The position numbers and the translations under genes are program-made. Of a DNA stretch of 64,000 bases, positions 27,217 through 35,415 are shown piece after piece; the first letter of the stretch is position 1, and each line of letters begins with the position of its first letter. This DNA is from Rhodospirillales bacterium. Lineage in GTDB: Bacteria > Pseudomonadota > Alphaproteobacteria > Rhodospirillales > Shumkoniaceae. A model generated the notes under the pieces. It saw nothing but the letters and a program-made list of their open reading frames with translations, did not search any database and had not been told where the DNA came from. Location: contig JAHDSF010000007.1 of assembly GCA_018432935.1 (NCBI GenBank), forward strand, positions 84,058 to 148,057, given 5' to 3'.

Positions 27217-27701
27217 CCATGCGCCGCGACCCCAACACCCTCGACCTGTTCACCGACTGGAAGCCGGACGAGGTGGTCCAGCGGTTCGAGCCGGAACGGG
27301 TGCGCACCGCCACCTTGCGGGCGCGGATCGCCCGGGCGGTCTCGGAGACGCTGAAGGACTGCGGCAGGCCGCGCGAGGAGATCGCCGCCGAGATGTCGGC
27401 GTGGCTGGAGGACGACGAGGTGACCAAGAACATGCTGGACGCCTACGCCTCAGAAGCCCGCGACCGCCACAACATCACGTACGAACGGCTGCTGGCGCTG
27501 GTCCACGTCACCGGCGACGTGCGGCCCCTGCAGATGGGCGCCGAGATGTTCGCGCACGTGGTGACCCACGAGCGGTACCTCCAGTGGATCGAAGTGGGGA
27601 TGGAGGCCGACCGTAAGGAGGAAGCCATCCGGGCTGCCGAGGAGCGCGAACGGCGTTTCGACCTGGTCCTGCGGACGGCCCGAAGGGGAGTGCGGCCATG
27701 A
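27213..27701 (+). CDS. hypothetical early phage protein
   Basis: A 162-residue, largely helical protein (RDPNTLDLFTDWKPDEVVQRF at the start; VSETLKDCGRPREEIAAEMSAWLEDDEVTKNMLDAYASEARD in the middle, which has the look of a DNA-binding helix pair). It overlaps the ParB-fold gene and the next gene by ATGA at both ends, so it is a fixed part of the early operon. Not assigned to a family. Confidence 0.65.
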   Translation: MTMRRDPNTLDLFTDWKPDEVVQRFEPERVRTATLRARIARAVSETLKDCGRPREEIAAEMSAWLEDDEVTKNMLDAYASEARDRHNITYERLLALVHVTGDVRPLQMGAEMFAHVVTHERYLQWIEVGMEADRKEEAIRAAEERERRFDLVLRTARRGVRP

Positions 27702-27958
27702 AGACGAACACGTTGGCGAAAACTCGTTGGTCGAGCCCGGACCTGATCTCGGTGGAGCACGCGTTCGACGCCGCGGTCGCGGCGGCGGCGCGCGCCCGGT
27801 GCCCTGACGTCCCCTCGGAGATGATCGATCTCTTCGAGGCGCTGTGGCGCGGCGAGCGAGGTGCCGGGACTCTCTATTCCGTCTTTCACCTCGGCGCCTA
27901 CGAGCGCTGGGCAACCGCGGTCAACAAACTTGCAGACGAGCGAGGAGCCGATCGATGA
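27698..27958 (+). CDS. hypothetical small early phage protein
   Basis: An 86-residue protein with helices around EHAFDAAVAAAARARCPDVPSEMIDLFEALW. It is coupled to the upstream gene through ATGA. Its last 38 bases are also the 3' end of an opposite-strand gene. Function unknown. Confidence 0.6.
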   Translation: MKTNTLAKTRWSSPDLISVEHAFDAAVAAAARARCPDVPSEMIDLFEALWRGERGAGTLYSVFHLGAYERWATAVNKLADERGADR

Positions 27959-28214
27959 GATCGCTCCGTCCTGCCTTGGCTGCCTCGGAAAACGCGTCGA
28001 CCGGCCAGGTGACGAAGCTTTCGAGCTCATCATCGAATCGCTCGGCCTGCCGCCGCGCGATCGCGTCGAGCGCAGCGAGCACACGGTCCCGGTCCGTCGC
28101 CGGTAGTTCGAGCACGGCGGCGAAGAGAAGGGAAACCTGCAATTCCAGGCGACCGACACGCCGCTCCAGGCCGTGGATGCGGCCGATCGCCTCGTCCTCG
28201 AATTCCTCTTCCAT
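27921..28214 (-). CDS. small opposite-strand coiled-coil protein
   Basis: A 97-residue protein beginning MEEEFEDEAIGRIHGLERRVGRLELQ, with a heptad-like helix to about residue 60 and a second helix ending LIDRLLARLQVC. The plus-strand frames across 27959-28214 are serine/arginine shadows, so this is the likely coding strand. It is divergent from the transposase gene 60 bases away. It is the second leftward gene inside the early operon. No family recognised. Confidence 0.55.
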   Translation of the reverse strand: MEEEFEDEAIGRIHGLERRVGRLELQVSLLFAAVLELPATDRDRVLAALDAIARRQAERFDDELESFVTWPVDAFSEAAKAGRSDLIDRLLARLQVC

Positions 28215-28274
28215 CGCCCTTGTCCCCCCTGGTTCGGCAACGGGAATACCTACCACGACCAAGGGAGCGCGGCC

Positions 28275-30476
28275 ATGAAGGCGTGGATGACGGCGGCGGA
28301 GATCGCGGCCCTGACGCTGCCCGGGCTGCCCACGACGAAACGCCGGGTCATTGATTTCGCCGATCGGAACGGCTGGAAGTCCCGCCCCCGGTCCGGCCGC
28401 GGCGGCGGCTTCGAGTACGACACGGCGTGCCTGCCTCTGGCGGCCCGGCTGACGCTGGCCCAGGTCGAGGCGCGGGAGACGGCTTCGGCCATCCAGGCCG
28501 GCGAGCTGCCCATCCCCGCCGCCGCCGGCGACGTCGTCCCGGCGAACGCGGCCGGGGTGCTGCGGCGGGACGCCCGGCTGGTGATCGTCGGCCTGTTCCG
28601 CGATTTCCTGGCGCGATCGCGCCTGCAGCCGACGATGGCCCGGCAGGTGTTCTGCCACCTGTACAACGAGGCGGCAGCCCGGCCGAACCCGGACGGCGCC
28701 CACGTCGCCGGGCAGGGCCCGCTGCTGATCACGGTGCCGGCATGGGTACGAAACGCCAAGCGCACCGTCTGCCCCAACAGCATCCGCAACTGGATGGTCC
28801 TGCAGGACGAGGGCGCGATCGGCCGGCTGGCCGGCGCCTACAAGGGGCGGCCCAAGGGCGGCACGCTCGGCCAGGCCAACGGCGGCGCGGTCGCCACCTT
28901 CATCGGCGCCCTGGTGCTAAAGGCGCCGCACCTTTCGGCCGAGGCGATCCGCGACCAGGTGGAAGCCGAGTTCGGCGCCACCGTCGAGGTGGTGCTCGAG
29001 GGCACGGGCGAGGTGAAGGGGGTCGACCTGCCGCCGCTCCGCGCTTTTCAGCGGTTCCTGGCGTCCTGGAAGTCCGAGCACGCCGAGATGATCCGGCGCC
29101 AGACCGATCCGGACGGCTTCAAGAACACGATGCGGGTGTCCGGCCGCAACATGAACGCCTGGGTCGCCCGGCCGAACATGCTGTGGGAGATCGACGCCTC
29201 GCCGGCCGACGCGCTGTGCCAGGACGGCCGGCATTCGGTCTACGTCGTGGTCGACATCTTCACCCGGCGGATGATCGTGCTGGTGACCAGGACGCCGCGC
29301 ACCGAAGCCGTGCTGGGGCTGATCCGCAAGGCGATCCTGGCCTGGGGCGTGCCGGAGACGATCCGTACCGACAACGGCAGCGACTTCGCGTCGCGCTGGG
29401 CGGCCTCGGCGATCGCCGGGCTCGGCATCAAGGTCGACGTCTGCGATCCGTACAGCCCGTGGCAGAAGGGCACGGTGGAGCGCCACATCGGCACCCTGCA
29501 GAAGTGCTTCATGGAGCTGCTGCCGGGCTACGCCGGCCATTCGGTGGCCGAACGCAAGAGGATCGAGGCGCGCAAGGAGTTCTCCGAGCGGTTGGGCCAG
29601 CCGGAAGAAAGGGCATTCGCGGTCGAGTTGACGGCCCGCGAGCTGCAGACCATGGCGGACGAGTGGTGCTCGGCGAAATACGAGCACCGCGCCCATGGCG
29701 GCCTCAAGGGCAAGACGCCGTTCGAGATGGCGACCGGGTACGCCGGCGCGCTCCGGCGGATCGAGAACGTCCGGGCGCTGGACACGTTCCTGGCGCCGCT
29801 GGCCGGCAAGGACGGGTTCAAGACGGTCACCAAGTTCGGCATCCGCCACGACAAGGCGGACTTCCGCCACGTGGCGCTGGTCCCCGGGACGCGCGTCTTC
29901 TGCCGGGAGGATCCGGCCGACATGGGCCGCCTGGTCGTGTACGACGAGGACAAGGTCACCTTCCTGTGCGTCGCCGAGTGCGCCGAGCGGCTGGGGGTCG
30001 ACCCCGGCGCCGCGGTCCGTGCGTCGCGCGAGGCGCAGAAGGAACGCACGGCGGCCGAAGTGGCGCCCCTGCAGGCGGACATCCGCCGCATCAAGCCGCG
30101 CGACATGATCGAGCGCGTCCTTGCCGGGGCCCGCGCCGACCACGGCACGGTCATCGCCATGCCGAAGCGGACCGAGGTCCACACCAGCCCCGGCCTGGAA
30201 GGTGCCGCCGAGGCCGCCCGCGTGCTGGCCGGCGAGGCGCCGGTGCGGACCCGCGAGCCGGAGGCCCGGCCGGTGGCGCGCATCGAGCGCTTCGAGGCGC
30301 CCAAGACGGAAATCCAGATGAAGCGGGAACGGTGGGCGCGGGCGCGCGAGCTGGAGGCGGCGCTCGAGGCCGGCCAGGTGGTGGCGCCCGAGGATGCCGC
30401 GTGGCTCGTCCGCTACGTCCGCACGCCGGAATACCAGGGTTTCCTGATGGCCTACGACGGAGCCGTCGAGGCCTGA
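28275..30476 (+). CDS. A: Mu-type DDE transposase (MuA homologue)
   Basis: The 733-residue recombinase that cuts the prophage ends and joins them to target DNA. An N-terminal winged helix (MTAAEIAALTLPGLPTTKRRV) corresponds to the MuA DNA-binding region; residues 100-250 carry end-binding helices. The catalytic core has Asp307 (WEIDASPADAL), Asp366 (TDNGSDF) and Glu402 (GTVERHIG). The Mu-transposase C-terminal beta-barrel follows (FRHVALVPGTRVFCREDP), and residues 680-733 would contact MuB. All three catalytic residues are present, so it looks active. ATG 28275 begins the conserved MKAWMTAAE. Confidence 0.97.
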   Translation: MKAWMTAAEIAALTLPGLPTTKRRVIDFADRNGWKSRPRSGRGGGFEYDTACLPLAARLTLAQVEARETASAIQAGELPIPAAAGDVVPANAAGVLRRDARLVIVGLFRDFLARSRLQPTMARQVFCHLYNEAAARPNPDGAHVAGQGPLLITVPAWVRNAKRTVCPNSIRNWMVLQDEGAIGRLAGAYKGRPKGGTLGQANGGAVATFIGALVLKAPHLSAEAIRDQVEAEFGATVEVVLEGTGEVKGVDLPPLRAFQRFLASWKSEHAEMIRRQTDPDGFKNTMRVSGRNMNAWVARPNMLWEIDASPADALCQDGRHSVYVVVDIFTRRMIVLVTRTPRTEAVLGLIRKAILAWGVPETIRTDNGSDFASRWAASAIAGLGIKVDVCDPYSPWQKGTVERHIGTLQKCFMELLPGYAGHSVAERKRIEARKEFSERLGQPEERAFAVELTARELQTMADEWCSAKYEHRAHGGLKGKTPFEMATGYAGALRRIENVRALDTFLAPLAGKDGFKTVTKFGIRHDKADFRHVALVPGTRVFCREDPADMGRLVVYDEDKVTFLCVAECAERLGVDPGAAVRASREAQKERTAAEVAPLQADIRRIKPRDMIERVLAGARADHGTVIAMPKRTEVHTSPGLEGAAEAARVLAGEAPVRTREPEARPVARIERFEAPKTEIQMKRERWARARELEAALEAGQVVAPEDAAWLVRYVRTPEYQGFLMAYDGAVEA

Positions 30477-30530
30477 ACGAAAGCCCGCCGTTTGGGGCGG
30501 CGGGCCGTACCTCACGCGAACGGGGGAATC

Positions 30531-31277
30531 ATGAACAAGATCAGCGCTCCAGTCAATGGCACGACCGCCATTCTCACCAACGTCACCCTGTTTTCCGAGC
30601 TGGTGAACAGGATCATGACGAGGCCCGCGCACCTGCCGGGCATCGGCGTCTTCCACGGCTTCTCGGGCTACGGCAAGACGTTCTCGGCGATCTACGCCGC
30701 CCACCGCACCCGCGCCTATTACCTCGAGGTCGGCGAGAGCTGGACCAAGGCGAAGTTCGTCCGCCAGCTGCTGATCGAGCTGGGCCGCGACCCCAGGGGC
30801 ACCGTGGCGGACATGGTCGAGCTGGCGATCCAGGCCCTGGCGATGACGCCGGGCCGGCCCCTGATCATCGACGAGGCCGACTGGATCGTGAAGCGCGGCT
30901 ACATCGAGACGGTCCGCGAGCTGCACGACAAGTCGGGCACCCCGATCATCCTGATCGGCGAGGAGCTGCTGCCCTCGAAGATCGCCGCTCTGTCCGAACG
31001 CACGCACAACCGGGTGCTCGACTGGGTGCCGGCGCAGCCCGCCGACATTCAGGACGCCTCCGCCCTGGCGCGCCTGTACGCCCCCGACGTCGAGATCGGC
31101 CGCGATCTGCTGGAGCACCTTGTCGCCAAGAGCGGGGGCCGCATCCGGCGCATCTGCGTCAACATCGAACGCATCCGCAGCGAGGCCGCGGTGGAGGACT
31201 GGACCAGCGTCGATCTGGAAGAGTGGGGACAGCGCGCCCTCTACTCCGGCCAGCAGCCGGCGCGGAGGGCCGCGTGA
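30531..31277 (+). CDS. B: MuB-type target-selection ATPase
   Basis: A 248-residue AAA+ ATPase that binds target DNA, activates MuA and gives target immunity. Walker A is GFSGYGKTFS near residue 38, Walker B is PLIIDEAD near 115, and a sensor-type IILIGEE follows near 140; the C-terminal helical domain contains the lid GRIRRICVNIERI. It lies directly after transposase as in Mu. The stop TGA shares one base with the next ATG (TGATG). Confidence 0.93.
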   Translation: MNKISAPVNGTTAILTNVTLFSELVNRIMTRPAHLPGIGVFHGFSGYGKTFSAIYAAHRTRAYYLEVGESWTKAKFVRQLLIELGRDPRGTVADMVELAIQALAMTPGRPLIIDEADWIVKRGYIETVRELHDKSGTPIILIGEELLPSKIAALSERTHNRVLDWVPAQPADIQDASALARLYAPDVEIGRDLLEHLVAKSGGRIRRICVNIERIRSEAAVEDWTSVDLEEWGQRALYSGQQPARRAA

Positions 31278-31867
31278 TGGGACGCCGCCCGGTCCATGAA
31301 GCGGTGTTGAAGGTGCCTTTAAGGGGGCACCAGCACTTCTGGAACGCGATGCGGGAACGCCGCACGTTCACGATCGCCGAGATCGACGGCGCCGGCAACG
31401 CCCGCACCGACACGGTCCGCGACTACGTCAAGCGGCTGGCGCGGGCCGGCATCCTCAGGCCCGCCGGCTCCGGGGCCATGGGCGCCGTGATCTACCGCAT
31501 CGCCAACGACCCGGGCCCGGAGGCCCCTTCGGTGCGCCGCGACGGTAGCATCGCGCCCCGACCCGGCGTCGGCAACGAGCAGATGTGGCGCTCGATGAAG
31601 ATGCTGGGGACCTTCTCGTACCGCGATCTCGCCCTCGCCGCCTCGACCGACGAGGTCAAAGTGAAGCCGGCGACCGCCCAGGCGTTCGTCAAGCACTTGG
31701 CGCGGGCCAGCTATCTGGCGGTGGTCGTTCCGGCGGTGGCGGGCAAGAACATCGCCGTCTACCGCCTGATCCGCAACACCGGGCCCCTGGCGCCGATGAT
31801 CCAACGCACCGACTGGGTGTGGGACCCGAACCTGCAGCAGGTCATGGGACAGGAGACGAAAGGATGA
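31277..31867 (+). CDS. phage protein with two winged-helix modules
   Basis: A 196-residue protein in which two similar halves can be seen: FWNAMRERRTFTIAEIDGAGNARTDTVRDYVKRLARAGIL and MWRSMKMLGTFSYRDLALAAS..TAQAFVKHLARASYL, each ending with a beta wing (GAVIYRIANDPGPEAP; NIAVYRLIRNTGPLAP). The pattern is a tandem wHTH, probably DNA-binding. Such genes follow MuB in related phages. Role unknown; replication or regulation is likely. Confidence 0.7.
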   Translation: MGRRPVHEAVLKVPLRGHQHFWNAMRERRTFTIAEIDGAGNARTDTVRDYVKRLARAGILRPAGSGAMGAVIYRIANDPGPEAPSVRRDGSIAPRPGVGNEQMWRSMKMLGTFSYRDLALAASTDEVKVKPATAQAFVKHLARASYLAVVVPAVAGKNIAVYRLIRNTGPLAPMIQRTDWVWDPNLQQVMGQETKG

Positions 31868-32250
31868 CGCAGGACCGCACCTCCGCCGTTACGGTCGCCG
31901 AGGCCGCCTGGGGGCTGGACGCCCCGGACTGGATCATGGCGCTGGCCGAGGCCTGCGACCGCCTGGGCTCCCAGCGCGCCGCCGCCGACGCCCTCGGCTA
32001 CTCGCCGGCCGTGGTCAACCAGGTGCTGCGCAACACCTATCGCGGCGACATGCGCAAGGTCGAGGACAAGGTGCGCGGCGCCTTCCTCGGTGAGACGGTC
32101 GCCTGCCCGGTGCTCGGCGCGCTCACCAAGGACCGTTGCCGCGAGAACCAGGCGCTGCCGTTCGCGGCCACCAACAGCGTTCGGGTGCGTCTCTGGCGCG
32201 CCTGCCGCGGCGGCTGCCCCCATGCCAAGGGAGGCGAGCATGCTGAGTGA
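31864..32250 (+). CDS. small HTH protein with C-terminal Cys cluster
   Basis: A 128-residue protein. ALAEACDRLGSQRAAADALGYSPAVVNQVLRNTYRG is a clear helix-turn-helix. The C-terminus has CPVLGALTKDRC and a later WRACRGGCP, four Cys that might bind zinc. It overlaps the preceding gene (ATGA) and the following one by 11 bases. Similar regulators occur at this place in Mu-like phages. Confidence 0.7.
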   Translation: MTQDRTSAVTVAEAAWGLDAPDWIMALAEACDRLGSQRAAADALGYSPAVVNQVLRNTYRGDMRKVEDKVRGAFLGETVACPVLGALTKDRCRENQALPFAATNSVRVRLWRACRGGCPHAKGGEHAE

Positions 32251-32512
32251 GAACCTGCAGGCGCTGGTCGCAAGGCTGAAGCCCTACCGCGAGGGCGGCA
32301 TCGAGATCTCGAGCAAGGGCGTCGAGCTGTTCGTCGCTCTCCTCGAGGCGGCGGTGGAGGACGCGGAGGCGCTCGAGGCCTCCGTCGTCCCGCCCGTTCC
32401 CCGCCTGGACGAGCTGCCGCCGAACGTCATCCGCATTGCGCAGGTGCTGAACCGCCAGGGCGTGCGCCTCGGCGCCGGCCCGCGGGACGGCGGCGGCGGG
32501 AGGGCGGCGTGA
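32240..32512 (+). CDS. hypothetical small early protein
   Basis: A 90-residue acidic, helical protein (NLQALVARLKPYREGGIEISS, LLEAAVEDAEALEASVVPP) with a Gly/Arg-rich tail. The ATG follows GGGAGGCGAGC. It is translationally linked to both neighbours. Function unknown. Confidence 0.6.
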   Translation: MLSENLQALVARLKPYREGGIEISSKGVELFVALLEAAVEDAEALEASVVPPVPRLDELPPNVIRIAQVLNRQGVRLGAGPRDGGGGRAA

Positions 32513-32782
32513 CCGAGGCGCTGCACGTCCCGGAGACCTCGCACGCGATCGCGGTGGAGCACGCGCTCTGGATGGCCGAGACGGGGTTCTCCCCGCGCCA
32601 GGCGATCGCGGCCGTCGGGATCTCCTGGTCGTCGCGGCACACGACCTGGGACGCCGCTGGGTCCTGGTCGAGGCGCCGATCGCCGCGCTCGCCACCCTCG
32701 GCTACGTCCTCATCATCGTCGCCATGGCCGCCGTCGTCGCGGCCGGCGACCTCTTCGCCAAGCACAAGGAATCCGACCATGC
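32509..32782 (+). CDS. small ORF with a reading-frame break, C-terminal half a membrane peptide
   Basis: The frame from GTG 32509 reads a natural-looking sequence (TSHAIAVEHALWMAETGFSP, RQAIAAVGIS) up to about 32625 and then becomes a serine/arginine shadow running into gam. From about 32616 the -1 frame reads DLLVVAAHDLGRRWVLVEAP and then a strong membrane segment ALATLGYVLIIVAMAAVVAA, ending with TGA at 32780-32782. This is either one gene with an indel, two overlapping small genes, or a sequencing slip. No slippery heptamer is visible at the crossover. Confidence 0.4.
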
Positions 32783-33351
32783 GTAAACCCGTCCGCATCA
32801 AGGCCCGCGCCCAGGAAGTGCCGCAGACCCGCGAGGAGGCCGACCGCCTGCTGGGCGAGATCGGCGCGCTCTCGCGCGAGATCGAGCGCGTCGAGGCCGA
32901 CCTCACCGACCAGGTCGCGCGGCTGATGGATCAGGCGAAGGCCGCCTCCTCCCCGCTGGGCGAGGCGCTGAAGTCGAAGTTCGCCGCGCTCACCGCCTGG
33001 GCCGAGGCCCACAAGGGCGAGCTCCTGGACGGCAAGCGCCGCTCGGTCGGCATGACCCACGGGACGATCGGCTGGCGGATGGGCACCCCGGCGGTCAAGG
33101 TCGCGCGCGGCCAGGAAGAGACGCTGGTGAAAACGCTCCTGCGCCTCGACCTCGGCCGCTTCCTGCGCACCGCCGTCACCCTCGACAAGGAGGCGATCCT
33201 CAAGGACCCGGCCGCCGTCGAGGGCATCGTCGGCCTGACGGTCGAGCAGAAGGAAACCTTCTTCGCCAAGCCGCTCGACGTCGAGCTCGAGCAGCAGGCG
33301 ACGGTTCTCAAGATCACCGGCCGCGAGGTCCAGGCGGCCGACGCCGCCTGA
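32779..33351 (+). CDS. gam: Gam-like host-nuclease inhibitor
   Basis: A 190-residue homologue of Mu Gam, which coats double-stranded DNA ends and protects them from RecBCD and other exonucleases. The N-terminal coiled coil (TREEADRLLGEIGALSREIERVEADL) and the core KRRSVGMTHGTIGWRMGTPAVKV are typical; the C-terminal ETFFAKPLDVELEQ corresponds to the family end. Start ATG 32779. Confidence 0.9.
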   Translation: MRKPVRIKARAQEVPQTREEADRLLGEIGALSREIERVEADLTDQVARLMDQAKAASSPLGEALKSKFAALTAWAEAHKGELLDGKRRSVGMTHGTIGWRMGTPAVKVARGQEETLVKTLLRLDLGRFLRTAVTLDKEAILKDPAAVEGIVGLTVEQKETFFAKPLDVELEQQATVLKITGREVQAADAA

Positions 33352-33362
33352 CGGGGGGCACC

Positions 33363-33566
33363 ATGAAGAAAGAACAGGGACCACAGAGGCCACAGAGGGG
33401 GCACCGAGGGCACGGAGATGGTGCCTTGGCCGGTGACCTGAGGGACGAGATGACCGGCCTCGTGATGCTCGAACTTGAGCGGATGGTCCGGGACGGTCTG
33501 CTCGAGCAGACCGGACCCGACACTTTCCGATGGACGGAAAAGGGCCGGAAGGACTCAGGATCATGA
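33363..33566 (+). CDS. hypothetical small protein, wHTH-like end
   Basis: A 67-residue product. The C-terminal 40 residues (MTGLVMLELERMVRDGLLEQ, TFRWTEKGRKD) look like the end of a winged helix. The N-terminal part (GPQRPQRGHRGHGDGA) is encoded by the direct repeat CCACAGAGG and looks like an inserted repeat rather than protein. The true start may be ATG 33450. The stop overlaps the next start by ATGA. Confidence 0.5.
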   Translation: MKKEQGPQRPQRGHRGHGDGALAGDLRDEMTGLVMLELERMVRDGLLEQTGPDTFRWTEKGRKDSGS

Positions 33567-33760
33567 CCACCCCTCCGATCACCCGCGCCGACCGCCTCGA
33601 CCTGATCTTTTGCGCGCACCACCGGGCCTCGCAGATGCGGGACAGCACCGTCGCCTACTGCGAGGGCTTGAAGCATCTGCGCCTGCTGGTCGAGGAGGCG
33701 CTGAAGGCCGAGGAGGCCGCCGCGGCGAAGGCCGCCGCCGAAGGGGGAGGAATGTCGTGA
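33563..33760 (+). CDS. hypothetical small early protein
   Basis: A 65-codon frame starting MTTPPITRADRLDLIFCAHH and ending in a helical Ala/Glu-rich tail (EEALKAEEAAAAKAAAEGGG). It is coupled to its neighbours by stop-start overlaps. No family recognised. Confidence 0.55.
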   Translation: MTTPPITRADRLDLIFCAHHRASQMRDSTVAYCEGLKHLRLLVEEALKAEEAAAAKAAAEGGGMS

Positions 33761-34005
33761 TGCGCCTGCTCGCCCAAGAGAACCCGCGCGCGATCCTGCT
33801 GGGGGTCGTGGTGGTCGAGATCCTGACCCCCGGCATCCCCGTCGTCCGGGTCGCCCGCAAGGGCCGCGAGTCCTGGCTGATCCAGGGCGAGGCCGGCTGG
33901 CTGCCGCTGACGCCCGCCGACCGCCGGGCCATGGACGCCGACGGCGACTGGCCGGCGGCAACCGACATCATCGGGGCCGCGTGCCCCGAGCTGATGGGGG
34001 CGTGA
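33760..34005 (+). CDS. hypothetical small early protein
   Basis: An 81-residue protein (MRLLAQENPRAILLGVVVVE; WLIQGEAGWLPLTPADRRAMD). The beta-rich core may be an SH3-like fold. ATG 33760 follows GGGGGAGGAATGTC; the GTG at 33757 is possible. It is in a run of tightly packed small genes before the ASCH gene. Confidence 0.55.
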   Translation: MRLLAQENPRAILLGVVVVEILTPGIPVVRVARKGRESWLIQGEAGWLPLTPADRRAMDADGDWPAATDIIGAACPELMGA

Positions 34006-34006
34006 G

Positions 34007-34516
34007 ATGGCGCACCCGTTCCACCTTCCCCCGAAGGCGTTGTCCGTGCGCCAGCCGTGGGCCTGGGCGATCGTGGCGGGCCTCAAGGATATCGAGAACC
34101 GCTCGCGCTTCGCCGTTTCGAAGGGCGGCCTCGATCCGCGCCGGGTCTGCATTCACGCCAGCAAGGGCATGACGCGCGACGAGTATGAGGGGGCGCGGGA
34201 GTTCATGGCTTATCTCGGGGTCGAGTGCCCGCGGCCCGACGAGCTGGTCCGCGGCGCCATCATCGGCGCCGTCACGGTTGAGGCCGTCGTCAAGGAAAGC
34301 CCCAGCCCCTGGTTCATCCAGGGCCAGCGCGGCCTCGTCCTGTCGGCCGCCGAGGCGGTCGAGCCGATCCCGGCCGCGGGCGCACTGGGCTATTTCGACT
34401 GGCAGCCTGGCGGTGCGGTCGAGCCGCCCCTGCCGTGGATGCTGGCCTGCCCCGGAACGCGCCGCGTGTCCTCGGCGCCGATGCCCCTCTTCAAGAACGG
34501 AGGTGGGGATGCCTGA
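34007..34516 (+). CDS. ASCH-domain protein
   Basis: A 169-residue protein whose N-terminal part is a typical ASCH/PUA-like RNA- or nucleotide-binding fold: ALSVRQPWAWAIVAGLKDIENRSRF, then VCIHASKGM and GAIIGAVTVEAVV, ending with the GYFDWQPGG and MPLF regions. Such proteins are frequent in phages; roles in RNA binding or modified-base handling have been suggested for the superfamily. The start lies one base after the previous stop. Confidence 0.85.
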   Translation: MAHPFHLPPKALSVRQPWAWAIVAGLKDIENRSRFAVSKGGLDPRRVCIHASKGMTRDEYEGAREFMAYLGVECPRPDELVRGAIIGAVTVEAVVKESPSPWFIQGQRGLVLSAAEAVEPIPAAGALGYFDWQPGGAVEPPLPWMLACPGTRRVSSAPMPLFKNGGGDA

Positions 34517-34622
34517 GCGTGAATGGCTTCTCTGGCTCGTCACTGGGTGGCGCTGGTGCGTCCTCCTGCCGGCCGTCGCCATCCTCTGCTTCATGGCCGG
34601 CTTCGCGATCGGGAGGCTCTGA
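34509..34622 (+). CDS. 37-residue membrane peptide
   Basis: MPEREWLLWLVTGWRWCVLL opens a peptide with one membrane span (LPAVAILCFMAGFAIGRL). The ATG lies in GGTGGGG; the ends overlap both neighbours (the stop TGA shares bases with the next ATG). Function unknown. Confidence 0.45.
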   Translation: MPEREWLLWLVTGWRWCVLLPAVAILCFMAGFAIGRL

Positions 34623-34708
34623 TGACCGCCTTCGAGACGCTGCTGTTCTTCGCCGCCGTGTCGGCCCTCGCGCTCATCGCGGCGGCGCCTTTGTTCGTGG
34701 CGGGGTGA
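34622..34708 (+). CDS. 28-residue membrane peptide
   Basis: MTAFETLLFFAAVSALALIA plus APLFVAG: a single hydrophobic span. It overlaps the preceding stop by one base (TGATG). With its neighbour it forms a pair of tiny membrane peptides, as found in phage early operons. Function unknown. Confidence 0.4.
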   Translation: MTAFETLLFFAAVSALALIAAAPLFVAG

Positions 34709-34712
34709 GGTC

Positions 34713-34991
34713 ATGACCCCCGCCGCGGCCGTCATCCTGGACCTGCGCTGCGCGCTGGCGCCCGAGCTGTCCCGCCGGGTCCGCTCGCCGCGCCAGCAGC
34801 GGATCCGGGCGGCGCTGGCCAGGCTGACCGTGCTGGCGCTGGCGCCGGGGGGCCTGCGGCCCGACGGCGCCCCCGACCCGGCGGCGATCGTCCAGGCCTA
34901 CGTCGAGGCCGGCGGCGACTGGATCGACCTGGTCGCCGCCATCAACACCGCCGCCGAGCGCGGCGAGCACCAGGCAAGGAGGGTTTCGTGA
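34713..34991 (+). CDS. hypothetical early phage protein
   Basis: A 92-residue helical protein (AVILDLRCALAPELSRRVRS, AIVQAYVEAGGDWIDLVAAI). GGGGTGAGGTC precedes the ATG. It overlaps the next small gene by four bases. No family recognised. Confidence 0.55.
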   Translation: MTPAAAVILDLRCALAPELSRRVRSPRQQRIRAALARLTVLALAPGGLRPDGAPDPAAIVQAYVEAGGDWIDLVAAINTAAERGEHQARRVS

Positions 34992-35080
34992 CCGAGAAGC
35001 AGGCCGCCGAGCTGATCCAGACGCTGCGCTGGATCCTCTTCACCCTGGCCTTCATCGCCGGGTCGATACTCGTTCACTGA
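34988..35080 (+). CDS. 30-residue membrane peptide
   Basis: GTG start after AAGGAGGGTTTC; VTEKQAAELIQTLRWILFTL then AFIAGSILVH. One amphipathic helix leads into one membrane span. It overlaps the upstream stop (GTGA). Function unknown. Confidence 0.45.
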   Translation: MTEKQAAELIQTLRWILFTLAFIAGSILVH

Positions 35081-35091
35081 GGGAGGCGACG

Positions 35092-35415
35092 ATGCAAAGT
35101 GATCGCTTCGCACACCCAGACCAGGACGGGTTCTTCCCGTGGGACAGCGGCGACGTGTGGGTTTTCGACGGGGACCGGTACGTGCTCCGCGCCTACAACG
35201 GCAAGGAGATCCTGGCCACCGCAGTCGTCGAGGACTCCGCGTCGTTCTGGCTCGCCGACGATCCGGCAACGGCGGTCGACGATCTCCCCGAGTTCGGGGA
35301 CTACCGCTTCGGCATCAAGCCCGCCCGGCCGACCGACCGCATCACGGTCCTGGTCCGCCTGACGGGCGAAACGATGGCCGCCGACCTGGCCGCGCTCGAC
35401 GCGGCCTTCGCCTAG
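35092..35415 (+). CDS. hypothetical phage protein
   Basis: A 107-residue acidic protein rich in aromatic and acidic residues (DGFFPWDSGDVWVFDGDRYVL, PEFGDYRFGIKPARPTDRITVLV), probably a small beta-sheet fold. A strong site GAGGGAGGCGACG precedes the ATG. No family recognised. Confidence 0.6.
   Translation: MQSDRFAHPDQDGFFPWDSGDVWVFDGDRYVLRAYNGKEILATAVVEDSASFWLADDPATAVDDLPEFGDYRFGIKPARPTDRITVLVRLTGETMAADLAALDAAFA

Noticed and set aside
28427..31867. 1146-codon plus-strand frame through transposase and MuB
   Set aside because: Out-of-frame shadow; only its last 196 codons (from 31277) are a real gene.
32509..33351. GTG-initiated frame fused in frame to Gam
   Set aside because: The middle is a serine/arginine shadow; Gam has its own ATG at 32779 and normal length from there.
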